The notes beneath the pieces were generated by a model. That model saw nothing but the letters and a program-made list of their open reading frames with translations, made no database searches and was not told the DNA's origin. Below are positions 46,150 through 58,100 of a stretch of DNA of 64,000 nt, piece after piece. Source of the stretch: Halichoerus grypus (lineage: Eukaryota > Chordata > Mammalia > Carnivora > Phocidae); the NCBI RefSeq assembly GCF_964656455.1, contig NC_135723.1:99463283-99527282 (forward strand), written 5' to 3'. Every line of letters starts with the position of its first letter. Position 1 is the first letter of the stretch. The position numbers and the translations under genes were made by a program.

Positions 46150-49100
46150 TTTAAAAAAACATAGCTAAAATGGTAAATTTTATGTTGTATTTATTTTACC
46201 ACGATTTTTAAAAAATATTTATTTATTTGAGAGACAGAGAGCAGGAGCGGGGGGGGGGGTTAGGGAGAGGGAGAAGCAGGCTCCCTGCTGAGCAAGGAGC
46301 CTGACATGGGGCTCGATCCCAGGACCCTGAGATCACGACCTGCGTCGAACCCAGACCTGAGCCACCCAGGCGCCCCCATGTGAGTCTGTTTAGCCAAAAG
46401 ATCTTTCCTTTACAGGAGAGAGCTGTCTCCACTGATGCTAGATCTAGGTGGGCTTCACTTTGAGGTGCTGTGGCAAGGAGCAAATAGGGAGTGCAGGGGC
46501 CACCCAGAGGCCAGGAGTAAGGCAGTGCTGTGTTGTCAACACCCAGTACCCTGGGACCGCATGCCGTCTCCAGGGAGGCTGTTCCATTTCCTTAGAGGTG
46601 ATGTCTTCGGTGTCAGCTTTGGGGTCAATGCTTGCTGCTGCTTAGTCGCTCTACCAGGCCTGCTGAAAGGACCGTGGAGGGCCTGCTGTTCCGAAGACAG
46701 ACCTTCAGACTGCAGTCTATAATCACTTTTATTCCTACTCCGTGTCTCTGCCAGCTTTGAGCTTGGAATTCTCTGGATTCCTCAACTGTAGTCCCTCCTG
46801 TGCGTGGTCGCAGAGCTGCAGCTTCCTCACGCACCCTGGGCCCCAGCGCATGCCCGTCCTCTGTGTCTCACTGAGAAGCTCATCAAAAACTCTGGTCCTG
46901 GGCGCCTGGGTGGCTCAGTCGTTAAGTGTCTGCCTTCGGCTCAGGTCATGATCCCAGGGTCTTGGGATCGAGCCCCACATCGGGCTCCCAGCTCGGCGGG
47001 AGGCCTGCTTCTCCCTCTCCCACCCCCCGATTGTGTTCCTTCTCTCGCTCTCTCTCTCTCTGTCAAATAAATAAATAAAACCTTTAAAAAAGAAAAGAAA
47101 ATATGCTATTGAGTATCTACATTTGTCCCCACCCTGGCTTTAGATGCTGAGCAAAGTGTAAAATGAATAATCATAGTTCTAGTCTCTAAGAACAAAATTT
47201 CTAGTTGGAGGCAAAAAATTCCAGAAATGAAGCAATTGGAAAATAAAGCCAGTTACCTCATAGTCTTGTATAGACCTTTGTTTCTCAATGGCTGTGTTAA
47301 GTTTATGAAGATGAGTATGTATTTTTTTTTTTAAGATTTTATTTAAGAGAGTGAGAACAAGCAGGGGGAGCAGCATAGGGAGAGGGAGAAGCAGGCTCCC
47401 TATGAGCAAGGAGCCTGATGTGGGACTCGATCCCAGGACCCTGGGATCATGACCTGAGCCAAAGGCAGACACTTAACTGACTGAGCCACCCAGGTGCCCC
47501 AAGTATGAATTTTTTAATTTTGGGAAAAAGAGTGTGTGTGTGTGTGTGTGTAGTAGTTACCAAGAGTCTTTCTTGTTCTCTGATTTTTCTTTTTTCATAG
47601 CATCCTGTTTTATTTTATGGGTGGTGTTATATCTCTTAAATCTTTGTGGGGATACTAATTAGAGAGGAGTTGGTGGTGGTATGGTTTTGTTTTTTAAATT
47701 ATGTTGCCTAGGTATTTTTGTTCTTTACACATTTTCCTCCCTCATATTATTTTATTTATTTTTTAAAATATTTTATTTATTTGTCAGAGAGAGAGAGCCC
47801 AAGCAGGGGGAGCAGTAGGCAGAGGGAGAAGCAGGCTTCCCGCTGAGCAAGGAGCCCAATGCAAGACTCGATCCCAGGACCCTGGGATCATGACCTGAGC
47901 CGAAGGCAGACGTTTAACCAACTGAGCCACCCAGGCATCCCTCCTCCCTCATTTCAGTCTTTATTGTTCATGTGGCAGTCTTTTCTAACTGGTCATTGAG
48001 ACTTAGTGCTTAGCTCTTATTTAAGAGTTTAACTATAGAAAGCTGTCAGTGATAGGAGGTTGAGTTGGCCTTATGATGATGAGCAGCTGAACACCAGAAT
48101 GAGGAGAGCATTATACTAGGTGATAGTGTCCATACTAGGTACCTGGGGAGGCAACTCTTATATTTCTTTACAGAAGAACCTTCTAGTTTTTACCCAGGGG
48201 AAAGTACCTAGCTTTAGACAAAACTATGCTGGAGGGTCGGGGGATTCTGTTCTGCATATGACCATTCTCTACACGAAGCCTGAATTCCAACTAGGCCACC
48301 TTCGGAATTCTCCTCCAAAAGTACTCTCCAGTCTTCTGTGCTTACATGTTTTCCTGTTCCCATCAAGCCTGTCTGTCTTTTAGGACTAGCCAGAGCCCCA
48401 CCTCTTCTAGACTCATCCCAGCCCCATTATAGCTTGGTATCCAAAATTTCTGGTCCATGTCTTTAATTTGAATATAATTATGTGCTTATTTTGGGCAGAA
48501 ACCATTTTTTTTATAATCTTGATAATTGGATAAGCCTTGTACTTAGTGGATATTCAGAATATGTTGTATTATGTGAATTAAATACTGCTTGGCATTGGTG
48601 CCTATCTATGAGGAACTGTTTACAAGTAATATCCTCCAACTCCCAAAACTTGGAACCCTAAAGTTTATTACCGTTCTCCCTGAAAACATCTTCAACTCCT
48701 GGAGCTTGGATCTGTGCCTTAAGTTTTTCCTCTGTCCTTCCAGCAACTCACAGTTTTTTGTGACAAGTAGGTGCTCAGATAAACGGAATGACTGAATTGC
48801 AGCAGGAGGGACTAACCCCAGTGTGATTATAATTTCAGGTGCCTGTGACATTTGATGATATCTCCATCTACTTTTCCACTCCAGAGTGGGAAAAATTAGA
48901 AGAATGGCAAAAGGAACTTTACAAGAATATCATGAAGGGCAACTACGAGTCTCTCATCTCCATGGGTGAGGCCACGCTGTCACCTTTTGAATGAGGTGAC
49001 CGCAGCACTAAGGGGACTTTGTACAGGCCCTTGTCCTCCAGCAGTTCTCATTTTCACTCTGTCCTCACACACTTGACATTCTGATCGCAAACCAAAGATT

Positions 49101-52100
49101 TCCAGTTTGCCCTTGCTAAATGGAAAATCATAATCTCTCCTTCTGCCAATTTGCAGGACGGAGAATGCAGCTCAGAGTTCTGGCTGGGCCGGCAGGGTGG
49201 TTTCCATGGGCGTCCTTCACCTTGAAACGGCCTTGTTCTCCACCTTGAGGCACACTGTCCCTGTCCCTCAGTGAAAGTAGCAGGCGAGCAGTGCTAACGA
49301 GGCATGTGTGCCTTCCCACACGTTACCTCTCCTCTTACATGCTTTCCGAAGAGATAGCGTCCATACAGGAGGTGAATAGATGGGGCCGAGTGGTAGAGAT
49401 TCTGAAAGGAATCCTCTGGGACCATGGACCTCAAAGCCTATAGCTCAGCCTTAATGGCAGTTCGTTGTCATCCTCATTGATCTCTTGGTCATCCCCCCTT
49501 TCCCTTCTTCCTCTCCTAGATTATGCCATGAATCAACCTGATGTCTTATCTCAGATTCAGCCGGAAGGAGAACATAATACAGAGGAGCAGGCAGGACCAG
49601 AGGAAAGTGAGATTCCCACAGACCCCAGTGAAGGTAAGTAGCAGAAGAGATTATCCATTCCTTGTCTCCCTTTCCTGGTCAGAGACAGTGGCTCAGAACT
49701 GAGTAAGCAGGGCTTAGGGCTTCCAGAGCCTCTCCATGCTGAAGCAGCTAGGAGAGAGTACTTAGAGATTACTGGTCCTTTGCCTTCTTCCGTCATTACC
49801 ACGAATCTGAGGCTGTTAATGGTATTCCATGACAAAGTTCTGAGACTTAATTATTTAACAAAATAAACATATCCTTAGATGGCAGGGGAAGCAATTATGC
49901 TCATATGAGGAGAAGTGGCTTCAGTGAGTGTACACCTGATTGTTCAGAAGTGCTGGGGGTGGGCTGGGAGTCCACACGGTCCCTCGGAGACGCACTGAAC
50001 CAGCAGAGGATGTCCACCTGGGCCAAGCGGATTTTGCCTGGTTTGGGAGCCAGCCAGCATTAATGAACTCTCCCTTGTTTATCTGGTTGGTAGCTGCTTC
50101 ATATTGTGTGGGAAAGACTGCTCACCCAAGTCCAGTTGAATTTTCTCTGAAGTCCCACCTCTGCTCTCAGAAAAAGCTCATCATTTTGTTCTTTGCTGGA
50201 TAGAAAGCTCCCAGAAAGTTCATCCTTCAGACATCTCTATTAGATGAACTTTTCTTACAACCTACCCCCTCTCCCATACACTGTTATTTTTTTCTAACAT
50301 TTTATTATGAAAATTTCCAAACAGAAAAGTTGAAATAATTTTACAGTGAACACCTAGATACCTACTACCTGGATTCTACCACTAATATTTTACTCCATTA
50401 GCACGTATTTATCCATCTCTGCATCCCTGTCAATCCATCCTCTTTTCATTGTATTTCCAAATCAATAAAGACATTAATACATTTCCCCATTAATAGTTCA
50501 GTATGAATATCATTAACCTAGAGTTCACTATTTTTTTCTTTTGAGGTAAATTTTACATACAATGAACCTTTCAGATCTTAACATTCTTAACATTCTGACT
50601 TTGGAGGAATGCATGTATCTGCCACACATTTTTTTTTTTAAGATTTTTTAAAATTTATTTATTTGAAAGAGAGCACAAGCAGGGGGAGCGGCGGAGGGAG
50701 AGGGAGAAGCACCCCCACACATATTATTTTTTAAGAATGTGTGGGTGAGGGGCGCCTCAGTCAGTTAAGTGTCTGCCTTCGGCTCAGGTCATGATCCCAG
50801 GGTCCTGGGATTGAGCCCCACATCGGGCTCCCTGCTCAGTGCGGAGTCTGCTTCTTCCTCTCCCTCTGCCTGCTGCTCCCCTTGCTTATGCTCTCTTTCT
50901 CTGTCTAACGAATAAATAAAATTTAAAAAAAAAGAATCTATGGGTGATTGTATTAAGCAATGTAACAGATTGAATTTGATTAACTTTATATCAGGGATAT
51001 AAATAATAAATCTGAAATCATATCAAAAAGTTGGGTGACTTGATTACAGTAATTATTGGAAATTACTCCTTAGGGGCGCCTGCGTGGCTCAGTCAGTTAA
51101 GTGTCTGCCTTCGGCTCAGGTCATGATCTCAGGGTCCTGGGATCAAGTCCTGCATCAGGCTTGCTGCTTGGCAGGAAGCCTGCTTCTCCCTCTCCCATTC
51201 CCCCTGTTTATGTTCCCTCTCTTGCTGTCTCTCTCTCTCTCTCAAATAAATAAATAAAATCTTTAAAAAAAAAAAAAAGGAAATTACTCCTTAGTTTACA
51301 TTATTAGTTATCTGACATAGTTTTCAGCTAGTATAAATCAGTGTGTCATTTTATTTTTGGGGACAAATGGCAGAGATGTAAGTAACTTGGTTTTGTAATA
51401 GTATATGAAAGTTTCATTTCGCTGCCATCTTGTCAGTTCATTTTTACCATGGTTTTTAAGACTCCATTTGTGGGTGGTCAACCAAATATGTTAATACATG
51501 TTTACATAAAATTAAAACAAGCAGGGGCACCTGGGTGGCTTGTCGTTAAGTGTCTGCCTTCCACTCAGGTCATGATCCCGGGGTCCTGGGATCCAGTCCC
51601 GCATCGGGCTCCCCACTCGGCGGGAGGCCTGCTTCTCCCTCTCCCACTCCCCCTGCTTGTGTTCCCTCTCTTACATTCTCTCTGTCAAATAAATAAAATA
51701 AAATCTTTAAAAATAAATAAAAATAAAGATTTTATTTATTTGAGAGAGAGTGAGCAGGGGGAAGAGCAGAGGGAGAGGGACAAGCAGACTTTGTTCTGAG
51801 AAAGAAGCCCAGTGCAGGGCTCAATCCCATGACTCCAAGATCACCACCTGAGCCAAAATCAAGAGTCAGATGCTTAAGTGACTGAGCCACCCAGGCAACC
51901 CTATTTTTTTTTTTTTAAAGATTTATTTATTTATTTGAGAGCGAGAGAACGCATGTGTGAGTGCGGGGGCAGGGGTAGAGGGAGGGGGAGAGAATCTCAA
52001 GCAGACTCCCCACTGAGCGTGGAGCCTGACAAGGGCTCCATCTCATGACCCTGAAATCATGACCTGAGCTGAAATCAAGCGTCAGACACTTAACAGATTG

Positions 52101-55100
52101 TGCTACCCAGGTGCCTCAGTACTGGTTTTCCTTAAAAATATGCTCCAGGGGCACCTGGGTGGCTCAGTCGGTTGTGTCTGACTTTGGCTTAGGTTATGAT
52201 CTCGGGGTCCTGGGATCGAGCCCCAAGTTGGGCTCTGTGCTCAGCAGGAAACCTGCTTCTCCCTCTTTCTCTGCCCCTCCCCCCGTTCATGCTCCTTCTC
52301 TCTCTCTCAAATAAATAAATCTTCAAAAAAAAAAAAATATATATATATATATACATGCTCTAGGCTGTGTTGGTCCCCAGTGCAACCCCCAGGTTCGGTC
52401 CTTTACTAGGAGGACACACAGGATTCAGCATAAAGTCATGTTTAGGGTTAAGGTTTATTACAGCAAAAGGACACAGAGCAAACCAGCAGAGATAAAAAGC
52501 ACACAGGGCAAAGTCTGGAGGGGACCGGGGGCAACCTTCCAGAGCCCTCTTGCAGTAGAGTCTTACAGGACACATGCTGTTCCTCCAGCAGTGAGTTGTG
52601 ACAACATGTGCAGAGTGTTGTCTCCCAGAGAAACTCATTAGAGAATCAGCATCCAGGGCTTTCACTGTGAGCTGGTCATGTAGGCATCCTCTGCCTCACA
52701 CATACCAAAATTCTAGACTCCCGGAAAGAAGACAAATGTTCAGCATCAACTACACTACACAAACAATTTAGGCCTGGTGAAGCACTCCTAACATTGAGGG
52801 GAAGTTTTCTATCAGCATAGGGATGTAAACCTTGCAGGCAGGCCCTTCTGAGGATAGGCAGCCAGATTTTCTTTCTCCTAACACACGAAAAATCCTGATT
52901 CCTTTCAGTGGAGAATAGTAATAAACTGTCTGCTTATTAGGGCTCATAACAGATTTTTTTTTTTAAGATTTTATTTATTTATTTGAGACAGAGAGAGAGC
53001 ACGAGCAGGGGGAGGAGCAGAGAGAGAGGGAGAAGCAGGCTCCCCGCTGAGCAGAGAGTCCGATGCAGTACTCGATCCCAGGACCCTGAGATCATGACCC
53101 GAGCCAAAGGCAGACGCTTCACCGACTGAGCCACCCAGGCACCCTGGGCTCATAACAGATTGTTCCACACAAATATGAGGCAGGGGTACTAATTCTAGGC
53201 CACTTTAGTGATGTAACTAATAAAATGTCTTTTTGATAGATTATTCTCCATTTACAGTTTTGTTTTTTTTTTTAAATAATTTCTAGGGGCGCTTGGGTGG
53301 CTCAGTCATTAAGCATCTGCCTTCGGCTAAGGTCATGATCCCAGGGTCCTGGGATCGAGCCCCGCGTCGGGCTCCCTGCTCAGCGGGGGAAGCCTGCTTC
53401 TCCCTCTCCCACTCCCCCTGCTTGTGTTCCCTCTCTCGCTGTCTCTCTCTCTCTGTCAAATAGATAAATAGAATCTTTTTTTTTTTTTTAAAGATTTATT
53501 TATTTATTTGAGAGAGCGAGAATGAGAGAGAGTACATGAGGGGGGGAGGGTCAGAGGGAGAAGCAGGCTCCTCGCTGAGCAGGGAGCCTGATGCGGGACT
53601 CGATCCCGGGACTCCAGGATCATGACCTGAGCCGAAGGCAGCCGCTTAACCAACTGAGCCACCCAGGCACCCCTAGATAAATAGAATCTTAAAAAAAAAT
53701 AATAATAGGAAAGAAAAAAGGCAAGACACAAAATTTAAAAAAAAAAAAAGTAGTTTCTATACGCAAAGAATCAAATTTTTTTTTTTTTTTGCTTTTCAGC
53801 AAGCAGCTTCTCTAAAACATCGTAGTTTTAAAAATCAATTTTCACATACTGTGTAATTTGTTGTTAGACTCATGTGTTTATGTTGGAATATTGATATAAT
53901 TTTAGAAACCTTAATTTCCTAAAATACATTTGGATTTTATCCATATTTCTTATAACATGAAGCCCATAATTTATTATCATATTTCATTCTGCAGCTTTAG
54001 AAGACCTGTGCATTATAATTAAATATATAGGTAGAATGGGTAGAATGGATTTGAGGATAGTAATGGTACCATGTGACACCCCTTTCCTTTTATGTCCAAA
54101 TATCTTGGAATTAATTTTACATTCTGTCTCTATCCCCATCATCTGAATCCGATGAAGGGAAAGAAAAATTATTATATCTCCCTAGGGAATAGTCATTGAT
54201 GCCTACTGTCTTAGATAAAATTGCATACAATTAGTGGAGAATAGTAGTGAATGGGAGAACACAAAAAAATATAATCTTGAGATTTTCTGGGATTCTTTAA
54301 CTATATCACCAGGGCCTCATGCAGACCAGCTGTGTGTGGGGCCACTATTTGGTCACTTATAGTTTGAATATTGAACTACCAAGTTTTTAGAATTCTTTGG
54401 AGAAAAACTTGACCCAGGAAGTTCAAATGGAATAATTACTGAAAGTCCATTATCTTTGTCTTTCTTCTGGTTCAGAAGCCATGAACTCACGCCAAGATTG
54501 TAGAATGACCTGGAAGTAAAGCAAATTTATTTCTAAATCTTGCAATTGTGGGGAGACTTCGGGGTCATTGTTTCATGTGCATTTCCATGATCCCCTATCT
54601 GCGTCTGTTCACTCTGGTCCAGCAAGGCCATCTCTTCCTAAACAAAGCCAGTGATTAAGGCATATCCCAATATGATAATCCTTTTATTTTAGTTTATCCT
54701 ATTTGAGAACAAGAATCATCCTGGGGATGACAAAACTTTGAGGTTTTAACTTACTACACAAATACTTACCACATTCACCTGGCAATGTTTTAGTCCCACA
54801 CCTGTTTCACAGAAAATTTCAAAAGAAAGTTTTTATATTTTTACCATTGGTTGTTTCATGTGTTAAGTATTGTTTGTTGTCTGCTTAAAAAGTCCAATCT
54901 CAGCACCATTTTAACTCGGTTTATACCTTTGTACATATCCCAGAACCTCAAGGTTCCAGCTTCTTTTCAGACAGCATGGGTCCTTACCTGTTTAAAACAT
55001 ACACAGGGCGCCTGGGTGGCTCAGTTGGTTAAGCGACTGCCTTCGGCTCAGGTCATGATCCTGGAGTCCCTGGATCGAGTCCCGCATCGGGCTCCCTGCT

Positions 55101-58100
55101 CAGCAGGGAGCCTGCTTCTCCCTCTGACCCTCCCCCCTCTCATGTGCTCTCTCTCTCTCTCATTCTCTCTGTCTCAAATAAATAAATAAAATCTTTAAAA
55201 AAAAAAAAAAAAACATACACAGACACACACACACAAAATCAGATTTCCTCATAGTTAAAATGACATTCAACCAGTGTAGACATTAAATTTTTATATATAA
55301 TTGTCATCAGCTTTTCTATTTTTTTTTTTTTTTAAGATTTTTATTTATTTTAGAGAGAAAGCTCAAGCAGGGGAAGGGGCAGAGGGAGAAAATCTCAAGC
55401 AGACTCCCTGCTGAGTGCAGAGCCCTACGCAAGGCTTGATCTCATGACCCTGAGGTCATGACCTGAGCCAAAATCAAGAGTCAGCCGCCTAACTGACTGA
55501 GCCACCCAGGCGCCCCTCAGCTTTTCTATTTTTAACTTCCTCTCAAATCTAGAACCTCAGCATTTTTCCATTTCCTCCTATCTGATTAGTATTCAGTTTT
55601 TCTCTATTCTCTGGCTTTCTCCAAAGCCTGCTGCTGGTAGGAACCCATGATTTTACTTTCGTTCTATGTTTCCGTAAGTATCCACTGTTGGGGTTCCTTA
55701 GGCCTGTGAGGGATGTGCTTTGAAAGCTGTTGTGGTCGCCTGGCCAGCAGTTGCCATATTCTGTCCCCATGCAGGTGTCTATCAGGCCATCACAGTATTC
55801 AAGTTCTCTTGTTCCTTTCATTTCACTTCCAAAAGGTCCTCAGGCTATACTCCCACCACTCCCACCAAATTACAGTAGACACTACAGTATGCTGTGCATC
55901 CTATGATGTAGTGCCAAGCCCCAATTATTTAATCAAATCAGTATTTCCTTAGCTGTACTGATCTAGTGAAATGACCAGAGGAACTTTTAGCATCATTATT
56001 CAACAGGAAGGGTTAGCTTCCTGGGATTTCCCAAGTTCAGTGAAGATATACTTAGCCAGTGGGTTCTAATAACAACAGCCATTTACATTTCTGGAGAACT
56101 GGGTTGTTTTTTTTAACCACTCCAAAGCTTTTATGGTTGGCTGCTGACTAATGTAACAAAAGATTGGAAAGAATCCAAATACCCATCAATAGGGCACTCT
56201 TGAATAAACAATGGTACCGCTACATAGTACAGCTATAAAAAGGAATGAGAAAGATCTCTATACTGCTATACACATGCCCAGAATATATTGTCAAGAAACT
56301 GGGATACAGAATAGTTTGATTAGTATGCCATATAAAGAAGAAAAACATGAAGATGTATATATATTTGCTTCTATTTTTACAAAGAAACAGTGGAAAATTG
56401 AAACAAAAACCAGTAAGAATGGCTACCTATACAAGGAGAGATAGATTTGAGATGGAAACTAGTCCTCTCTGAATGTATCTTATTTTATAGTTTTGATTTC
56501 GGAACCTTATAAATATTTTACAAAATTTAAAAAACAAAAATTTTTAAAAATCAGGCACAGGCTGAAATGATTACTGTATGATATATATGTAACATAAATA
56601 CATAGAATAGATTTCTTCCAACTGACTAAAACAATATTTTAACTATATATCCCTAGAGGGATAGATCCTGAAGACTAAAAGTATCACAAAATAATCTTAA
56701 ATTGAGTTCATATTTTTGTTTATAATATTGGTATTACTTTGACACAAGTATTCAGATAAAGCAAAGATTATGTTAATGTCATCAGGAACCAAAATTTTCA
56801 GGGTTAGGGAGAAAAGATACAAGTATAAAATCAAAGGACTTAATTAAAACCCTGTAATCTTAAATATGAATCATAAATATTAATATAAACTCATGACACT
56901 TTTTCTAAAAGATATGTATTTTAATAGCTCTGTCCATGGAAAGGAGCTAGAAGCAACAACACCCTATGAGCAGTTAGCATCCTTATCATCCAGATTGCAT
57001 TCTCTAAATTCCATTTCTCAGATCAGTGATTGTGTGCATGGAGCAGGAAATGTACAGGATGAACCTGGGATAGTCTGTCACCCCAGAAATGAAGGAAACT
57101 ACATGTTTGATGATGTGAAAAGACAGAGCTGCTCTGAAGAGGCTCCTGCTGGCCAAAGAAGGGACAATTTGAGCAATGGACTGAAACTCATCAGATAGAT
57201 AACATTCTATGAGTTCATAATGCTAAACCAAAAAAAAAAAAAAGTCATTTGAATGACATTTGGAGGTTTCTAGAGCACTAACTCATTCAGAAAATTAATG
57301 AAGAGAATCAATTATGCATTTTAAAAGTCTCATAGTTTTAATGAATAGAAAGTTCCTCCTCTGGATATCTGCGAGAAGACCCTCTTCCTCAAACCCAGTC
57401 TGTCCCCTCCTGCTTTTCTCTTTATATATGTGTGAGTATAAAATCTGGGAGAAAAGAAAGAAAAGGCTGGACAATGTTTAATACATTTCATCCTGTAGTT
57501 TAAAGTCAGGAGTTGGTAAGGCAACCTGCCGCATGTGCCCAAACCTGTGTCTCCCCAGTCTCACCGCACAACCTGCCAGTCTTTCGGGCCTCAGTCTTGT
57601 CAAACCTGCTATTTCTGCTTTGGGCACACCTTTAGATTTCAGTGGTCTCTAACTGATTTAAAAGGCATTGGGCAAAAACATTGAGTTCTGCCTATCTGCT
57701 ACACATAAAACCAGAACCTGCGTACAATTTGAACTTACTCTCCGCACCTTGTCAGCTTACCAGCTTGTCCTCTTAGGTCAAAAAAAGGCTACCTAGGCCT
57801 TGGCTGGGATAGCTCGCACAGCTGTTTCTGCACTGACCAAATGAGCCATGTTATGTGCAAAGCCTTGAGAGGCTGTTCTTTTTTCTTTCCAAAAGAACCA
57901 CCCCCCCACCCCACCCCCGCCGCCAGGCCTGAGGGACTCACAAAGACTGCTATCCCCTCTCCTGGGGGTTCAGGAAACAATGAGCTATATCATTTAATAG
58001 GCAGAAGTAATATGATCTTTTAGAGCCCAGAATTGGGAACCTGAAAAGTATGTTTCTAAGGAGTCAGATCTGTGTTTAAAAGGACCTGACTTTGTAATTC

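Larger units (their letters stand above)
45416..46205 (+). repeat. L1 3' UTR (L1MB/ME-type), sense, split by two SINEs
   Basis: 'ggaatattattcagcctta', 'gctgagtgaaataagccagt', 'ggtgccaggggctgggg' and 'ggacagtggtgatggtcaca' are classic L1 3' UTR phrases. It resumes after the SINE pair. Confidence 0.75.
41085..48838 (+). other. ZNF398: ZNF398 intron 2
   Basis: 7.75 kb packed with repeats: antisense L2 (about 41840-43920), L1 3' UTR (45420-46205) and eleven or so CAN-SINEs. A (TG)n run is at 47531-47552. Unassigned stretches: 44250-44450, 46385-46890, 47090-47320 and 47945-48300. Confidence 0.75.
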
